Source: Paracoccus albus
GTDB lineage: Bacteria; Pseudomonadota; Alphaproteobacteria; Rhodobacterales; Rhodobacteraceae
Length of the DNA: 64,000 nucleotides
NCBI RefSeq assembly: GCF_027913035.1
Contig: NZ_CP115775.1
Location: 2,046,001 to 2,110,000, forward strand
Reading direction: 5' to 3'
Positions 9,539 to 17,795 of the stretch are shown one piece after another (positions within the stretch are counted from its first letter, which is position 1; the number at the start of each line of letters is the position of its first letter). The translations under genes were made by a program, and so were the position numbers. Under the pieces are notes generated by a model, which ran no database searches, was not told the origin of the DNA, and worked only from the letters and a program-made list of their open reading frames with translations.

Positions 9539-10135
9539 ATGGCCGAAGGCAGCGACGACATACAGGCGCTGATCGGTGCGCTTGCAAGGCTGCCGGGCCT
9601 TGGCCCACGCTCTGCCCGCCGGATCGTGCTGTCGCTGATCGGGCGCAAGCCGGGCCAGATGATCCAGCTTGCCGAACTGATGGCACGGGTGGCGAAGAAC
9701 GCCCGCCCGTGCCAACGCTGCGGCAACATCTCGGATCACGATCTTTGCACGATCTGCGCCGACCCCGCGCGCCAGACGGGGGAAATCTGCGTGGTGCAGG
9801 ATGTGGCGGACCTTTGGGCACTGGAACGCGGCCGCGCCTTTCGTGGCCGCTATCATGTGCTGGGCGGCACGCTGTCGGCACTTGACGATATCGGGCCAGA
9901 GGATCTCGGCATCCCCCGCCTGCTCAGCCGGATCGCCGAAGAACAGGTGACAGAGGTAATCCTTGCCCTCAACGCCACCGTGGAAGGCCAGACCACCGCG
10001 CATTACATCGCCGACGCCCTGCCCGACGGCCTGACAGTCACCGGGCTGGCGCAGGGTGTCCCCATCGGTGGAGAGCTCGATTACCTCGATGACGGCACCA
10101 TCATCGCGGCCCTTCGCGCCCGCCGTCAGTTCTGA
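9539..10135 (+). CDS. recR: Recombination mediator protein RecR
   Basis: A 198-residue RecR that works with RecF/RecO in loading RecA at gaps. The N-terminal helix-hairpin-helix is visible as [15 protein letters not shown]; the zinc finger as [16 protein letters not shown] (~residues 59-74); the Toprim domain from [14 protein letters not shown] with [19 protein letters not shown]; and the C-terminal Walker-like [19 protein letters not shown]. Length and motif order are standard. It is the last gene of the dnaX operon; the next gene (LysR remnant) converges from the minus strand 58 bases away. Confidence 0.97.
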   Translation: MAEGSDDIQALIGALARLPGLGPRSARRIVLSLIGRKPGQMIQLAELMARVAKNARPCQRCGNISDHDLCTICADPARQTGEICVVQDVADLWALERGRAFRGRYHVLGGTLSALDDIGPEDLGIPRLLSRIAEEQVTEVILALNATVEGQTTAHYIADALPDGLTVTGLAQGVPIGGELDYLDDGTIIAALRARRQF

Positions 10136-10193
10136 GGCTTCCCCGCTGCGATGCGTTAGCACTGACCGCAAAAAAAATCGCGGCGCACCCGCC

Positions 10194-10796
10194 TCATGAC
10201 AATTGCCGCGAGATGATATCAGCCATTTCTCGCCCGATCCTGCGGCAACCCTCATCCGCCCCGCGATCATGATACAGCCAGAGCGGGGCAATCCACGCGT
10301 CCTGCGCCGGCATCAATTCGCACAGATCGGGCGACCAGATCAGGCTGGAAATTGGCAGGAAGCCCGCGCAATTTCCCGACCGGATGGCATGGCGGACCAC
10401 GCTTTCCTCGTTTGTACGGAATATCCGCCGCGGAGCTTCGACATGGCTGAACAACCAGATGGCCCACGGCGTGTCGTTTTCCAGCACATCGATGCAGGCG
10501 AATTCGAAGCGCGCAAGGTCCGCATGAGTCGCCGGCCGCCCCTTTCGCGCGATATATTCCCGTGTCGCGACAAGCGCGATGCCCAGCCGTCCCAGCCAGC
10601 GGACCGCCAGCCTGTCGCCATCGGGTTCGGGACCGGTCCGGATCGCGATGGTCCGCCCACCCGACAGGTCCAGACCGTCCATCTCGCTGCGATAGATGAT
10701 CGGCGCCTCCTGTTCACGCCTGCCGATCTGCATCAGGGCGGGCGCCACCAGCTCACTCAGCAGCGGGGCGGCGCTAATGATATACGGCTCTTTCAT
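10194..10796 (-). CDS. Orphan LysR-type effector-binding domain lacking the HTH
   Basis: A 200-residue product that aligns by eye only with the C-terminal, periplasmic-binding-protein-like half of LysR regulators: SEMDGLDLSGGRTIAIRTG (the family's D-x-A-I-R-x-G position), WLGRLGIALVATREYIARKG, then HADLARFEFACID and a late WLYHDRGADEGCRR. There is no N-terminal winged helix-turn-helix, and the minus-strand sequence upstream (10797-11033) does not encode one before reaching the ffh leader. I chose ATG 10796 because GGAAGGA lies just ahead; an earlier in-frame start at 10820 exists. It may be a remnant left by a deletion, or a short effector-only protein. It cannot bind DNA in the LysR manner as it stands. 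Confidence 0.6.
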   Translation of the reverse strand: MKEPYIISAAPLLSELVAPALMQIGRREQEAPIIYRSEMDGLDLSGGRTIAIRTGPEPDGDRLAVRWLGRLGIALVATREYIARKGRPATHADLARFEFACIDVLENDTPWAIWLFSHVEAPRRIFRTNEESVVRHAIRSGNCAGFLPISSLIWSPDLCELMPAQDAWIAPLWLYHDRGADEGCRRIGREMADIISRQLS

Positions 10797-10862
10797 GCGG
10801 TCCTTCCGATTCGCGCCCACGCTATCACCCGCCGTTGAAGCGCGGGTTAATGCCGCCCGGCC

Positions 10863-10891
10863 TTGACTTCGCGGCGCCCGCGACGTATCTG
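10863..10891 (+). promoter_or_regulatory. Sigma-70-type promoter candidate for ffh
   Basis: TTGACT (10863-10868), a 17-base spacer and TATCTG (10886-10891) lie about 140 bases before the ffh start. The -35 is good and the -10 poor, as is common in Rhodobacterales. The transcribed leader includes a small inverted repeat GGAAGG/CCTTCC. Proposed from pattern alone. Confidence 0.35.
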
Positions 10892-11033
10892 CGCAACCAA
10901 TTCCCGGAAGGTCACCCTTCCGGTCCCCGACTCACGCGCGGGGATCGCCCTCCGTCAGCGCGTCGCGCCCACGGGGGCGTTCGTGCTTTGGCAAGCGCTC
11001 GCGCGACCTGCAACGGACCCTCAGGAGGCCCGC

Positions 11034-12527
11034 ATGTTCGAGAATCTTTCCGACCGTCTTGGCGGCGTCTTCGACCGGCTGACCAAGCAGGGCGCCCTGA
11101 CCGAGGATGACGTCACCGCCGCCATGCGCGAGGTCCGTACCGCTCTTCTGGAAGCCGACGTTTCGCTTCCCGTCGCGCGCAGTTTCGTCAAGGCTGTGAC
11201 CGGCAAGGCCACGGGCGCTGCGGTCACGAAATCCGTCACACCGGGCCAGCAGGTCGTGAAGATCGTCCATGACGAGCTGATCAAGACCCTTCAGGGCGAG
11301 GGCGAGCCCGACGCGCTGCGCATCGACAACCCGCCCGCCCCGATCCTGATGGTCGGGCTTCAGGGCTCGGGTAAAACCACCACCACCGCCAAGCTGGCCA
11401 AGCGTCTGAAGGACCGAGAGAAGAAGAAGGTGCTGATGGCCTCGCTGGACACGAACCGTCCGGCGGCGATGGAACAGCTTGCCATTCTCGGCACCCAGAT
11501 CGGCGTGGACACGCTGCCCATCGTCAAGGGCGAGAGCGCCGTCCAGATCGCCAAACGCGCGAAGCAGCAGGCCACGCTTGGCGGCTATGATGTCTATATG
11601 CTCGACACCGCCGGTCGCCTTCACATCGACGAAGTGCTGATGGATGAGGTGCAGGCGGTCCGCGACGTCGCTTCCCCCCGCGAAACCCTGCTGGTCGTTG
11701 ATGGCCTGACAGGTCAGGACGCCGTCAATGTCGCGACCGAGTTCGACGGCAAGGTCGGAATCTCCGGCGTCGTGCTGACCCGGATGGATGGCGACGGGCG
11801 CGGCGGTGCGGCGCTGTCCATGCGCGCCGTCACCGGCAAGCCGATCCGCTTCGTCGGTCTGGGCGAAAAGATGGACGCCCTCGAATCCTTTGACGCGCAG
11901 CGCGTCGCGGGCCGCATCCTCGGCATGGGCGACATCGTGGCGCTCGTCGAGAAGGCGCAGGAAGTGCTTGAGGTCGAACAGGCCGAACGCATGATGAAGC
12001 GCTTCCAGAAGGGCATGTTCAACATGAACGACCTTCGCGCTCAACTTGAGCAGATGCAGAAGATGGGCGGCATGGGATCAATCATGCAGATGATGCCGGG
12101 CATGCAGAAAATGGCCAAACAGGCCGAGGATGCCGGCATGGACGACACCATGATCCGCCGCCAGATCGCGCTGATCAACTCCATGACGAAAAAGGAACGC
12201 GCCAATCCGGCCATCCTTCAGGCCTCGCGCAAGAAGCGCATCGCCGCCGGTGCCGGGCTGGAAGTGTCGGAACTCAACCGCCTGCTGAAAATGCAGAAGC
12301 AGATGGCCGATACGATGAAGAAGCTGGGCAAGATGAAGGGCGGGATGCTGAAACAGGCCATGCGCGCCATGACCGGCAAAGGCGGCGGGCTGCCGGACAT
12401 GGCCGATGTGGACCCGACGAAAATGGCTGAAGCCAGCAAGATGCTGCAGGACCCCAAGGGCCTTGGCGGCCAGCTTGGCGGCGCAGGCCTGCCGGGCGGG
12501 CTTTCGGGGCTGTTCGGGAAGAAATAG
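11034..12527 (+). CDS. ffh: Signal recognition particle GTPase Ffh
   Basis: Ffh (SRP54) binds the SRP RNA and nascent membrane proteins and docks with FtsY. The 497-residue product starts MFENLSDRLGGVFDRL, the standard N domain; the ATG at 11034 follows a TCAGGAGG ribosome site, so the longer frame from 10863 is ignored. The G domain shows GLQGSGKTTTTAKLA (~residues 105-120), DTNRPAAMEQL, DTAGRLHIDE and TRMDGDGRGGAAL. The M domain from ~330 is methionine-rich (MQKMGGMGSIMQMMPGMQKM) and ends in a Gly/Leu tail. Its RNA partner is at 7129-7232. Four GNAT genes follow closely, the first 3 bases away. Confidence 0.97.
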   Translation: MFENLSDRLGGVFDRLTKQGALTEDDVTAAMREVRTALLEADVSLPVARSFVKAVTGKATGAAVTKSVTPGQQVVKIVHDELIKTLQGEGEPDALRIDNPPAPILMVGLQGSGKTTTTAKLAKRLKDREKKKVLMASLDTNRPAAMEQLAILGTQIGVDTLPIVKGESAVQIAKRAKQQATLGGYDVYMLDTAGRLHIDEVLMDEVQAVRDVASPRETLLVVDGLTGQDAVNVATEFDGKVGISGVVLTRMDGDGRGGAALSMRAVTGKPIRFVGLGEKMDALESFDAQRVAGRILGMGDIVALVEKAQEVLEVEQAERMMKRFQKGMFNMNDLRAQLEQMQKMGGMGSIMQMMPGMQKMAKQAEDAGMDDTMIRRQIALINSMTKKERANPAILQASRKKRIAAGAGLEVSELNRLLKMQKQMADTMKKLGKMKGGMLKQAMRAMTGKGGGLPDMADVDPTKMAEASKMLQDPKGLGGQLGGAGLPGGLSGLFGKK

Positions 12528-12530
12528 TCG

Positions 12531-13079
12531 ATGGCGGCAGCACAGCATAAAGCGCAGGGCCTGCCCCTGCCCGATGCGCCGGTTCTTGAGACCGAGCGCC
12601 TGCTTCTGCATGTCCCGCAACTGTCGGATTTCGAAGTCTTCGCAACGTTCTACACCAGCCCCCGCGCCGAAAGCCTCGGCGGCCCGTTCGACCGCAAGGA
12701 AGCGTGGAGCGATTTTGCCTCCGCCGCCGGCCAATGGCTGCTGCGCGGCTACGGCTTCTGGGAAATCACCGAGCGTGAAACCGGCGCAAATATCGGTCGC
12801 GCAGGCATCTATCACCCCGATTTCTGGCCCGAACCCGAACTCGGCTGGATGCTCTACGGCAACGAACATGAGGGCCGCGGCATCGCACAGGAAGCCGCCA
12901 TCGCCGCCCGCGACGGTGCGTCACGGCGTTTCGGGATAACGGCCCCCATGTCCTCGATCGAGGCCACAAATACCCGCTCAATCGCCCTGGCAACACGCAT
13001 AGGCGCAACACGCGACGGCGAATGGGAAACCCCTTACGGCCCCATGCTACGCTTCCGCCATCAGACGGTGCCAGCATGA
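12531..13079 (+). CDS. GNAT family N-acetyltransferase (array member 1)
   Basis: A 182-residue acetyltransferase of the RimJ/RimL-like Acetyltransf_3 group, which move an acetyl group from acetyl-CoA to an amine. It has the opening LETERLLLHVPQLSDFE, the central WPEPELGWMLYGNEHEGRGIAQEAA (residues ~100-125, including the acetyl-CoA pyrophosphate-binding turn), and the late NTRSIALATRIGA. The substrate is unknown. It starts 3 bases after ffh and has no promoter of its own, so it is probably read from the ffh promoter. It is the first of four tandem paralogues that share the W.PE.E.GW core. Confidence 0.88.
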   Translation: MAAAQHKAQGLPLPDAPVLETERLLLHVPQLSDFEVFATFYTSPRAESLGGPFDRKEAWSDFASAAGQWLLRGYGFWEITERETGANIGRAGIYHPDFWPEPELGWMLYGNEHEGRGIAQEAAIAARDGASRRFGITAPMSSIEATNTRSIALATRIGATRDGEWETPYGPMLRFRHQTVPA

Positions 13080-13149
13080 CCGCCTTCTTCTTCATCCAAA
13101 TACCCAAATGGCAAGCGCGCGGCATGAACCCGACGCCGGGAGTCCGCGC

Positions 13150-13674
13150 ATGATGGCCCTGCCCCACCCCCCCATCACGACCGACCGCCTGACCCTTCGC
13201 ACCCCCGAGGCCCGCGATCACGCAGCCTATTCAGCCTTCTTCGCAGATTCAGAGGCCTCGCATTTCTACGGCGGCCCGCTTCTGCCCTATCAGTCATATG
13301 GCATCCTTTGCCGCGATATCGGGCATTGGGCGCTGAAAGGTTTCGGCAAATTCGTCATCGAACAGGATGACGCGGCTCTCGGCGGCTGCGGCATCGTCCA
13401 TCCCGAGGGCTGGCCGGGCCACGAGCTCACATGGTGGCTTCTGCCCGCCGCACGCGGTCAGGGCATCGCGCAGGAAGCCTCGCGCGCTGTGCTCGCATGG
13501 GCGGGCACCGAATTGGGGTGGGACCGGGTCGAAACCCATTTCCGCGACGAAAACATCCCTGCCCGCCGTCTGACCGAATCCCTTGGCGGGTTGAGGCAAC
13601 GCCGCGAAACCTTCCCCGACGGGATCGACCGCGACATCTACGCCATGCCCACCGCCTCAAAGGTGAGCGCATGA
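13150..13674 (+). CDS. GNAT family N-acetyltransferase (array member 2)
   Basis: A 174-residue GNAT paralogue starting MMALPHPPITTDRLTLRTPEARDH. It carries GWPGHELTWWLLPAARGQGIAQEASRAVL, with the acetyl-CoA loop R-G-Q-G-I-A, and ENIPARRLTESLGG near the end. The ATG at 13150 has GGGAG about seven bases ahead; the frame could extend to an ATG at 13108 but those extra residues (ASARHEPDAGSPR) look non-native. Member 1 ends 70 bases upstream and member 3 overlaps its stop by ATGA, indicating coupled translation. Confidence 0.86.
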   Translation: MMALPHPPITTDRLTLRTPEARDHAAYSAFFADSEASHFYGGPLLPYQSYGILCRDIGHWALKGFGKFVIEQDDAALGGCGIVHPEGWPGHELTWWLLPAARGQGIAQEASRAVLAWAGTELGWDRVETHFRDENIPARRLTESLGGLRQRRETFPDGIDRDIYAMPTASKVSA

Positions 13675-14189
13675 GCCCGACCCAAATGCAGATCGCGGAG
13701 ACCGACCGCCTCATCCTGCGCCGTTCGCAACCGCAGGATCTGAAGGCCTTTATCGCCTATTACGCCACCGAGCGCTCGGCGGGGAATGGCGGCCCGCTGG
13801 ACGAATTGACGGCATGGCGCGGCTTCGCCATCGAGCTTGGCCACTGGCAATTGCACGGCTTCGGCATGTGCACCGCCATCGACAAAACAAGCGGGGCACA
13901 GATCGGTCGCTGCGGCATCTGGTTTCCGAAGGGCTGGCCCGAACCCGAACTCGGTTGGACACTTTATGACGGTGCCGAAGGCAAGGGCTACGCTACCGAG
14001 GCCGCAACCGCCATGCGCCGCCACGCCGCTGCGCAATGGGGTCTGCCGCATCTGATCTCGATCATCGCGCTTGGCAATATCCGCTCGGAAGCCGTCGCCA
14101 CCCGTCTGGGCGCGACGGTCGAATCCGATTGGACCTCGCCCGCCGGGCGCAAGGGCCGGATCTGGCGTCACCCCAAGGAGGCCGCATGA
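13671..14189 (+). CDS. GNAT family N-acetyltransferase (array member 3)
   Basis: A 172-residue GNAT paralogue beginning MSPTQMQIAETDRLILRRSQPQD. The core GWPEPELGWTLYDGAEGKGYATEAATAMR holds the acetyl-CoA loop, and GNIRSEAVATRLGA is the conserved late helix. The start overlaps the stop of member 2 as ATGA and its own stop overlaps the start of member 4 in the same way. The frame is open further upstream (to 13431), but that part is the shadow of member 2. Target unknown. Confidence 0.87.
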   Translation: MSPTQMQIAETDRLILRRSQPQDLKAFIAYYATERSAGNGGPLDELTAWRGFAIELGHWQLHGFGMCTAIDKTSGAQIGRCGIWFPKGWPEPELGWTLYDGAEGKGYATEAATAMRRHAAAQWGLPHLISIIALGNIRSEAVATRLGATVESDWTSPAGRKGRIWRHPKEAA

Positions 14190-14719
14190 TCGCCTTGTCC
14201 ACAACTCCGGTTCTGGAAACCGAACGCCTTATCCTGCGCGCGCCACAAGCCGCCGACTGGCCGGTATGGCGTGACTTCTACATGACTTCGCGCGCGCAAT
14301 ATTGCGGGGGCGGTGCCGATATCACCCTTGGCCATGCGTGGCGCAGCTTTGGTCATGTCATCGGCCACTGGGTCATGCGCAGCTATGGCAGCTTCGCCTT
14401 CACGCTGCAGGGCGACGACACGCCGCTTGGCATGACCGGCCCGTGGCATCCTGCCGACTGGCCGGAAACCGAAATCGGCTGGACCGTCTGGACCCCGCAG
14501 GCCGAAGGGCGGGGCTATGCGTTCGAGGCCGCGGCCGCCGCGCGCGATTTCGCCCGCCGCGATCTCGGCTGGACAGATATCGTCAGCTACATCGACGCCG
14601 ATAATGCGCGCTCGATCAGGCTGGCGGAACGCTTGGGCGCCATCGTCGATCCAGACGCCGCGCAACCGAAACCGGACGAGCCTTGTCTGGTCTATCGCCA
14701 TCCGAAGGGGGTCGCGTGA
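14186..14719 (+). CDS. GNAT family N-acetyltransferase (array member 4)
   Basis: A 177-residue GNAT paralogue: VLETERLILRAPQAADW at the N-terminus, DWPETEIGWTVWTPQAEGRGYAFEAAAAARDF in the acetyl-CoA region, and NARSIRLAERLGA late. AAGGAGG stands ahead of the ATG at 14186, which overlaps the preceding stop. It ends 48 bases before chorismate mutase. The four copies have clearly diverged from one another, so the array is old, and the four may have different substrates. Confidence 0.87.
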   Translation: MIALSTTPVLETERLILRAPQAADWPVWRDFYMTSRAQYCGGGADITLGHAWRSFGHVIGHWVMRSYGSFAFTLQGDDTPLGMTGPWHPADWPETEIGWTVWTPQAEGRGYAFEAAAAARDFARRDLGWTDIVSYIDADNARSIRLAERLGAIVDPDAAQPKPDEPCLVYRHPKGVA

Positions 14720-14767
14720 TGTATATACGGATTATAGACGCATTAAATGCGCCGTTTGGGGGCAGAA

Positions 14768-15064
14768 ATGACTGATCCCGTCGCCCGCGCCGCCGACCTT
14801 CTGAAGGAACATCGTGACAGCATCGATCGGCTGGACGCGATCCTTGTCTATACGCTGGCCGAGAGGTTCAAGCACACCCAAAGCGTCGGCCGCCTCAAGG
14901 CCGAACACGATCTTCCTCCGTCCGATCCTGCGCGCGAAGCCGACCAGATCGAACGCCTGGAACACCTCGCGCGCGAGGCTGATCTCGATCCGGAATTCGC
15001 GCGCAAATTCCTGAATTTCGTGATCGCGGAAGTCATCCGTCATCACGAAAAATTCCAATCATGA
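14768..15064 (+). CDS. Chorismate mutase, AroQ type
   Basis: A 98-residue all-helical protein of the AroQ fold that converts chorismate to prephenate for phenylalanine and tyrosine synthesis. The first helix LLKEHRDSIDRLDAILVYTLAERFKHTQSVGRLKAEHDLPPSDPAREADQIERL holds the expected R, R/K, and E/Q pocket positions; the last helix is FARKFLNFVIAEVIRHHEKFQ. The start at ATG 14768 is preceded by a GGGGG purine run; an in-frame ATG at 14747 would add seven residues. It stands as a free-standing monofunctional mutase in front of rpsP, as is usual in Rhodobacterales. Confidence 0.9.
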   Translation: MTDPVARAADLLKEHRDSIDRLDAILVYTLAERFKHTQSVGRLKAEHDLPPSDPAREADQIERLEHLAREADLDPEFARKFLNFVIAEVIRHHEKFQS

Positions 15065-15111
15065 CGCGTTAGATACGCGGCATAAACACGCCATTTTAAA
15101 GGAGAAACGCA

Positions 15112-15546
15112 ATGGCCATGAAAATCCGTCTCGCCCGTGGTGGTTCCAAGAAGCGCCCCCATTACGCGATTGTCGCAACCGATTCGCGCATGCCGCGCGA
15201 CGGCCGCTTCATCGAAAAGCTGGGCACCTATAACCCGCTTCTGCCCAAAGACAGCGAGCAGCGCGTTCAGATGGATATGGAACGCGTTCAGCACTGGCTG
15301 GACCAGGGCGCACAGCCGACCGACCGCATCGCCCGCTTCCTGGAAGCTGCCGGTGTCAAGGAAAAGGCAGAGCGCAAGAACATGAAGAAAGCGCAGCCGG
15401 GCAAGAAAGCTCAGGACCGCATCAAAGAGCGCGAAGACAAAGCCGCCGCCGCCAAGGAAGCCGAAGAGGAAGCCAAGCGCGCAGCGGAAGAAGCCAAGAA
15501 CGCCCCGGCAGAAGAAGCACCTGCCGAGGAAGCCGCTTCGGAATAA
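15112..15546 (+). CDS. rpsP: 30S ribosomal protein S16
   Basis: S16 is an early assembly protein of the small subunit. The 144-residue product starts [43 protein letters not shown], the full family signature, and has a strong AAAGGAG ribosome site. The core is about 80 residues; here it is followed by a long Lys/Glu/Ala-rich extension (from ~residue 95) that should form a charged helix or coiled coil and ends AEEAASE. Such tails occur in related Alphaproteobacteria. It begins the rpsP-rimM-trmD-rplS-rpmE block. Confidence 0.97.
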   Translation: MAMKIRLARGGSKKRPHYAIVATDSRMPRDGRFIEKLGTYNPLLPKDSEQRVQMDMERVQHWLDQGAQPTDRIARFLEAAGVKEKAERKNMKKAQPGKKAQDRIKEREDKAAAAKEAEEEAKRAAEEAKNAPAEEAPAEEAASE

Positions 15547-15554
15547 TCGCATCA

Positions 15555-15577
15555 CGGCCCGCCCCTTCGGCGGGCCG
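15555..15577. terminator. GC-rich hairpin after rpsP (attenuator-like)
   Basis: A perfect 9-bp stem CGGCCCGCC / GGCGGGCCG with a 5-base loop starts 8 bases after the rpsP stop. There is no following T-run, so it is more likely an RNA processing, stability or partial-termination element that sets rpsP expression higher than the downstream rimM-trmD genes. Confidence 0.4.
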
Positions 15578-15596
15578 CTGAAATTTCAGGACCGTC

Positions 15597-15743
15597 ATGT
15601 TCATCTTACGGCTGATGCGGCTTGCAATCCTGTTGATGCTCGCCTTCGCGGCGGGCATGTTCTTTGAACGCAGCCATCAGATGACGCTTTGCAAGAACTC
15701 TGGGGGGGTCTGGTTGCGGGCAGGAATATGCGGAGAGCAGTGA
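15597..15743 (+). CDS. Small single-pass membrane protein, 48 residues
   Basis: An ATG at 15597 opens a 48-codon frame ending TGA at 15743, three bases before rimM. The product begins MFILRLMRLAILLMLAFAAGMFFE, a positively charged start followed by a ~16-residue hydrophobic helix, then a short polar tail with C-K-N-S-G-G-V-W-L-R-A-G-I-C. The C-(4)-G-x-W-(5)-C pattern looks like a conserved paired-cysteine motif that would face the periplasm if the N-terminus is cytoplasmic. The fit into the operon with no slack on either side supports a real gene. Function unknown. Confidence 0.7.
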   Translation: MFILRLMRLAILLMLAFAAGMFFERSHQMTLCKNSGGVWLRAGICGEQ

Positions 15744-15746
15744 ACC

Positions 15747-16241
15747 ATGTCTGACAAAATTTGCGTTGGCGCGATTGCCGGGGCCTTTGGCGTTCATGGC
15801 GAGGTGCGGCTGAAAAGCTTTACCACGGAAGCCGCGGACATCGCCGGTTACGGCCCCCTCTGGACCGAGAACGGCGAGCGTAGCTTCACCGTCACGCTGA
15901 CACGTCCCGTCACCGGGGGGCTGGGTGCACGGCTGTCAGGTATAGCGACCCGTGAAGAGGCCGAGGCCCTGAAGGGCACGACGCTGTGGGCACCGCGCAC
16001 TGCCCTGCCCAATCTGCCCGATGATGAATTCTACCACGCCGATCTGATCGGGCTTGAGGTCGTCGATACCGGCGGCAAGGTGCTTGGCCGGGTCAGGGCG
16101 ATCTTCGATCACGGCGCGGGCGATATACTTGAGATTGCCAGCACGCCGCCGCTGCTGCTGCCATTCACCCGGCAGATCGTGCCGACGGTTGACCTGACCG
16201 CTGGCCGCATCGTTGCCGATCCACCCGGCTCTGACGAATGA
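15747..16241 (+). CDS. rimM: Ribosome maturation factor RimM
   Basis: RimM helps 30S head assembly around S19 and 16S processing. The 164-residue product opens with [22 protein letters not shown], the family hallmark, has [12 protein letters not shown] at the end of the first barrel, and the PRC-barrel half with [24 protein letters not shown] and ILEIA, then [15 protein letters not shown]. Standard length. Its stop overlaps the trmD start (ATGA). Confidence 0.96.
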   Translation: MSDKICVGAIAGAFGVHGEVRLKSFTTEAADIAGYGPLWTENGERSFTVTLTRPVTGGLGARLSGIATREEAEALKGTTLWAPRTALPNLPDDEFYHADLIGLEVVDTGGKVLGRVRAIFDHGAGDILEIASTPPLLLPFTRQIVPTVDLTAGRIVADPPGSDE

Positions 16242-17110
16242 ACACGCCTCCGAAATCGCATGGCCGGCTGTCGATTCAGGCATCTGCGCGACCGCGCGAA
16301 TTGATGTCGGCGCATCAGGCTGCGGGCGCGTGGACGGCAAATGTGATCACACTGTTCCCAGAGGCTTTTCCCGGCATTCTGGGCCTGTCGCTGACCGGCA
16401 AGGCGCTGAAAGACGGGCTGTGGAACCTGCGCACCATACCCCTGCGCGAATATGGCATCGGCAAGCATCGCAATGTCGATGATACACCCGCAGGCGGCGG
16501 CGCGGGCATGGTCATCCGTCCGGATGTGATGGATGCGGCGCTGCATCAAGCCGGGGGGCGCTTGCCCGTGATCTACCTGTCGCCGCGCGGCAAACCGCTG
16601 ACACAGGCCCGCGCAAGGGCGCTTGCGGAAGGGCCCGGCGCCACGCTGATCTGCGGGCGTTTCGAAGGTGTCGATCAGCGTGTGCTGGATGCCCACGCGA
16701 TCGAAGAGGTCAGCATTGGCGACTATGTCCTGACCGGAGGAGAGCTTGCCGCTCAGGTCTTGATTGACGCGACGGTTCGGCTTATACCGCGCGTCGTTGG
16801 GAATCAGGCGTCGCTGGCCGAGGAATCCTTTTCCGAAGGCTTGCTTGAGCACCCGCAATATACTCGCCCCGCCGAGTGGGAAGGCCGCAGGATACCGGAT
16901 GTCATCATGTCCGGCAATCACGCGGCCATTGCTGCTTGGAGGCGCGAACAGGCCGAAAGGCTGACAAAGCAACGCCGCCCCGACCTGTGGCGGGCATTTC
17001 AGGACCGGGAAACCGGCGCTGACATGGACCCGACAAAGGACCGACAGCTCTCGGGCGCATCAAACCAAGCAGGGGGCTACCCTGCGCATGACAAGGATGA
17101 ACAGCGATGA
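16238..17110 (+). CDS. trmD: tRNA (guanine-N1)-methyltransferase
   Basis: TrmD methylates G37 of tRNAs next to the anticodon using SAM, preventing frameshifts. The 290-residue product has ~33 extra N-terminal residues before the canonical [15 protein letters not shown]. The trefoil-knot SAM site is visible as [26 protein letters not shown] and [16 protein letters not shown], followed by [13 protein letters not shown], the tRNA-binding [11 protein letters not shown], and the C-terminal helices with [16 protein letters not shown]. It overlaps rimM upstream and rplS downstream by four bases each. Confidence 0.97.
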   Translation: MNTPPKSHGRLSIQASARPRELMSAHQAAGAWTANVITLFPEAFPGILGLSLTGKALKDGLWNLRTIPLREYGIGKHRNVDDTPAGGGAGMVIRPDVMDAALHQAGGRLPVIYLSPRGKPLTQARARALAEGPGATLICGRFEGVDQRVLDAHAIEEVSIGDYVLTGGELAAQVLIDATVRLIPRVVGNQASLAEESFSEGLLEHPQYTRPAEWEGRRIPDVIMSGNHAAIAAWRREQAERLTKQRRPDLWRAFQDRETGADMDPTKDRQLSGASNQAGGYPAHDKDEQR

Positions 17111-17499
17111 ACCTGATCGCAGAGCTCGAAGCAGAGCAGATTGCCGAACTCGGCAAGGATATTCCGGATTTCAAGGCCGGCGACACCGTTCGCGTCGGCT
17201 ATAAAGTGACCGAAGGCACGCGCACCCGTGTGCAGAACTATGAAGGCGTCTGCATCGCCCGCAAAGGCGGCAATGGCATCGGCGCATCCTTCACGGTTCG
17301 CAAGATTTCCTTCGGTGAGGGCGTGGAGCGTGTGTTCCCGCTGTTCTCGACCAATATCGATTCCATCACCGTGGTCCGCCGTGGCCGCGTCCGCCGCGCC
17401 AAGCTGTACTATCTGCGCGATCGTCGCGGTAAGTCGGCCCGTATCGCCGAAGTCACCAACTACAAGCCGAAGGCCGACAAGGCCGACGCCAAGGCCTGA
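17107..17499 (+). CDS. rplS: 50S ribosomal protein L19
   Basis: L19 lies at the 30S-50S interface. The 130-residue product shows [63 protein letters not shown] and [23 protein letters not shown], the complete family sequence. ATGA overlap with trmD. A short Lys/Ala tail follows the core. Confidence 0.98.
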   Translation: MNLIAELEAEQIAELGKDIPDFKAGDTVRVGYKVTEGTRTRVQNYEGVCIARKGGNGIGASFTVRKISFGEGVERVFPLFSTNIDSITVVRRGRVRRAKLYYLRDRRGKSARIAEVTNYKPKADKADAKA

Positions 17500-17510
17500 G
17501 GATCATCGTC

Positions 17511-17732
17511 ATGAAAAAAGACATCCATCCCGATTACCACATGATCGAAGTCAAGATGACCGACGGCACCACCTATCAGGTCCGTTCGACCTGGGGTGCG
17601 GAAGGCGACACCATGTCGCTGGACATCGACCCGACCTCGCACCCCGCATGGACCGGCGGCAACGCCCGCCTGATGGACGCCGGCGGCCGTGTGTCGAAGT
17701 TCAAGAACAAATATGCCGGTCTGGGCTTCTGA
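17511..17732 (+). CDS. rpmE: 50S ribosomal protein L31
   Basis: A 73-residue L31 with [29 protein letters not shown] and [13 protein letters not shown]. It lacks the zinc-binding CxxC pairs, so it is the zinc-independent form, although it is the longer alphaproteobacterial version rather than the Zur-controlled ykgM paralogue. It ends the rpsP operon before a strong terminator. Confidence 0.95.
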   Translation: MKKDIHPDYHMIEVKMTDGTTYQVRSTWGAEGDTMSLDIDPTSHPAWTGGNARLMDAGGRVSKFKNKYAGLGF

Positions 17733-17754
17733 TCGTCCCTACCGCGAAGAACGG

Positions 17755-17784
17755 AAAACGCCGCCTTTCGGGGCGGCGTTTTTT
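17755..17784 (+). terminator. Rho-independent terminator of the rpsP-rpmE operon
   Basis: AAAACGCCGCC (17755-17765) pairs perfectly with GGCGGCGTTTT (17772-17782) around a TTTCGG loop, with a continuing T-run to 17784. It lies 22 bases after rpmE and just before the convergent VOC gene, where its A-run also gives some termination on the minus strand. Confidence 0.9.
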
Positions 17785-17795
17785 GTGGTCTCGGC

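Noticed and set aside
7243..9729. An 828-codon frame on the minus strand
   Set aside because: Antisense to dnaX, ybaB and the start of recR, with low-complexity His/Gly/Arg translation and no motif.
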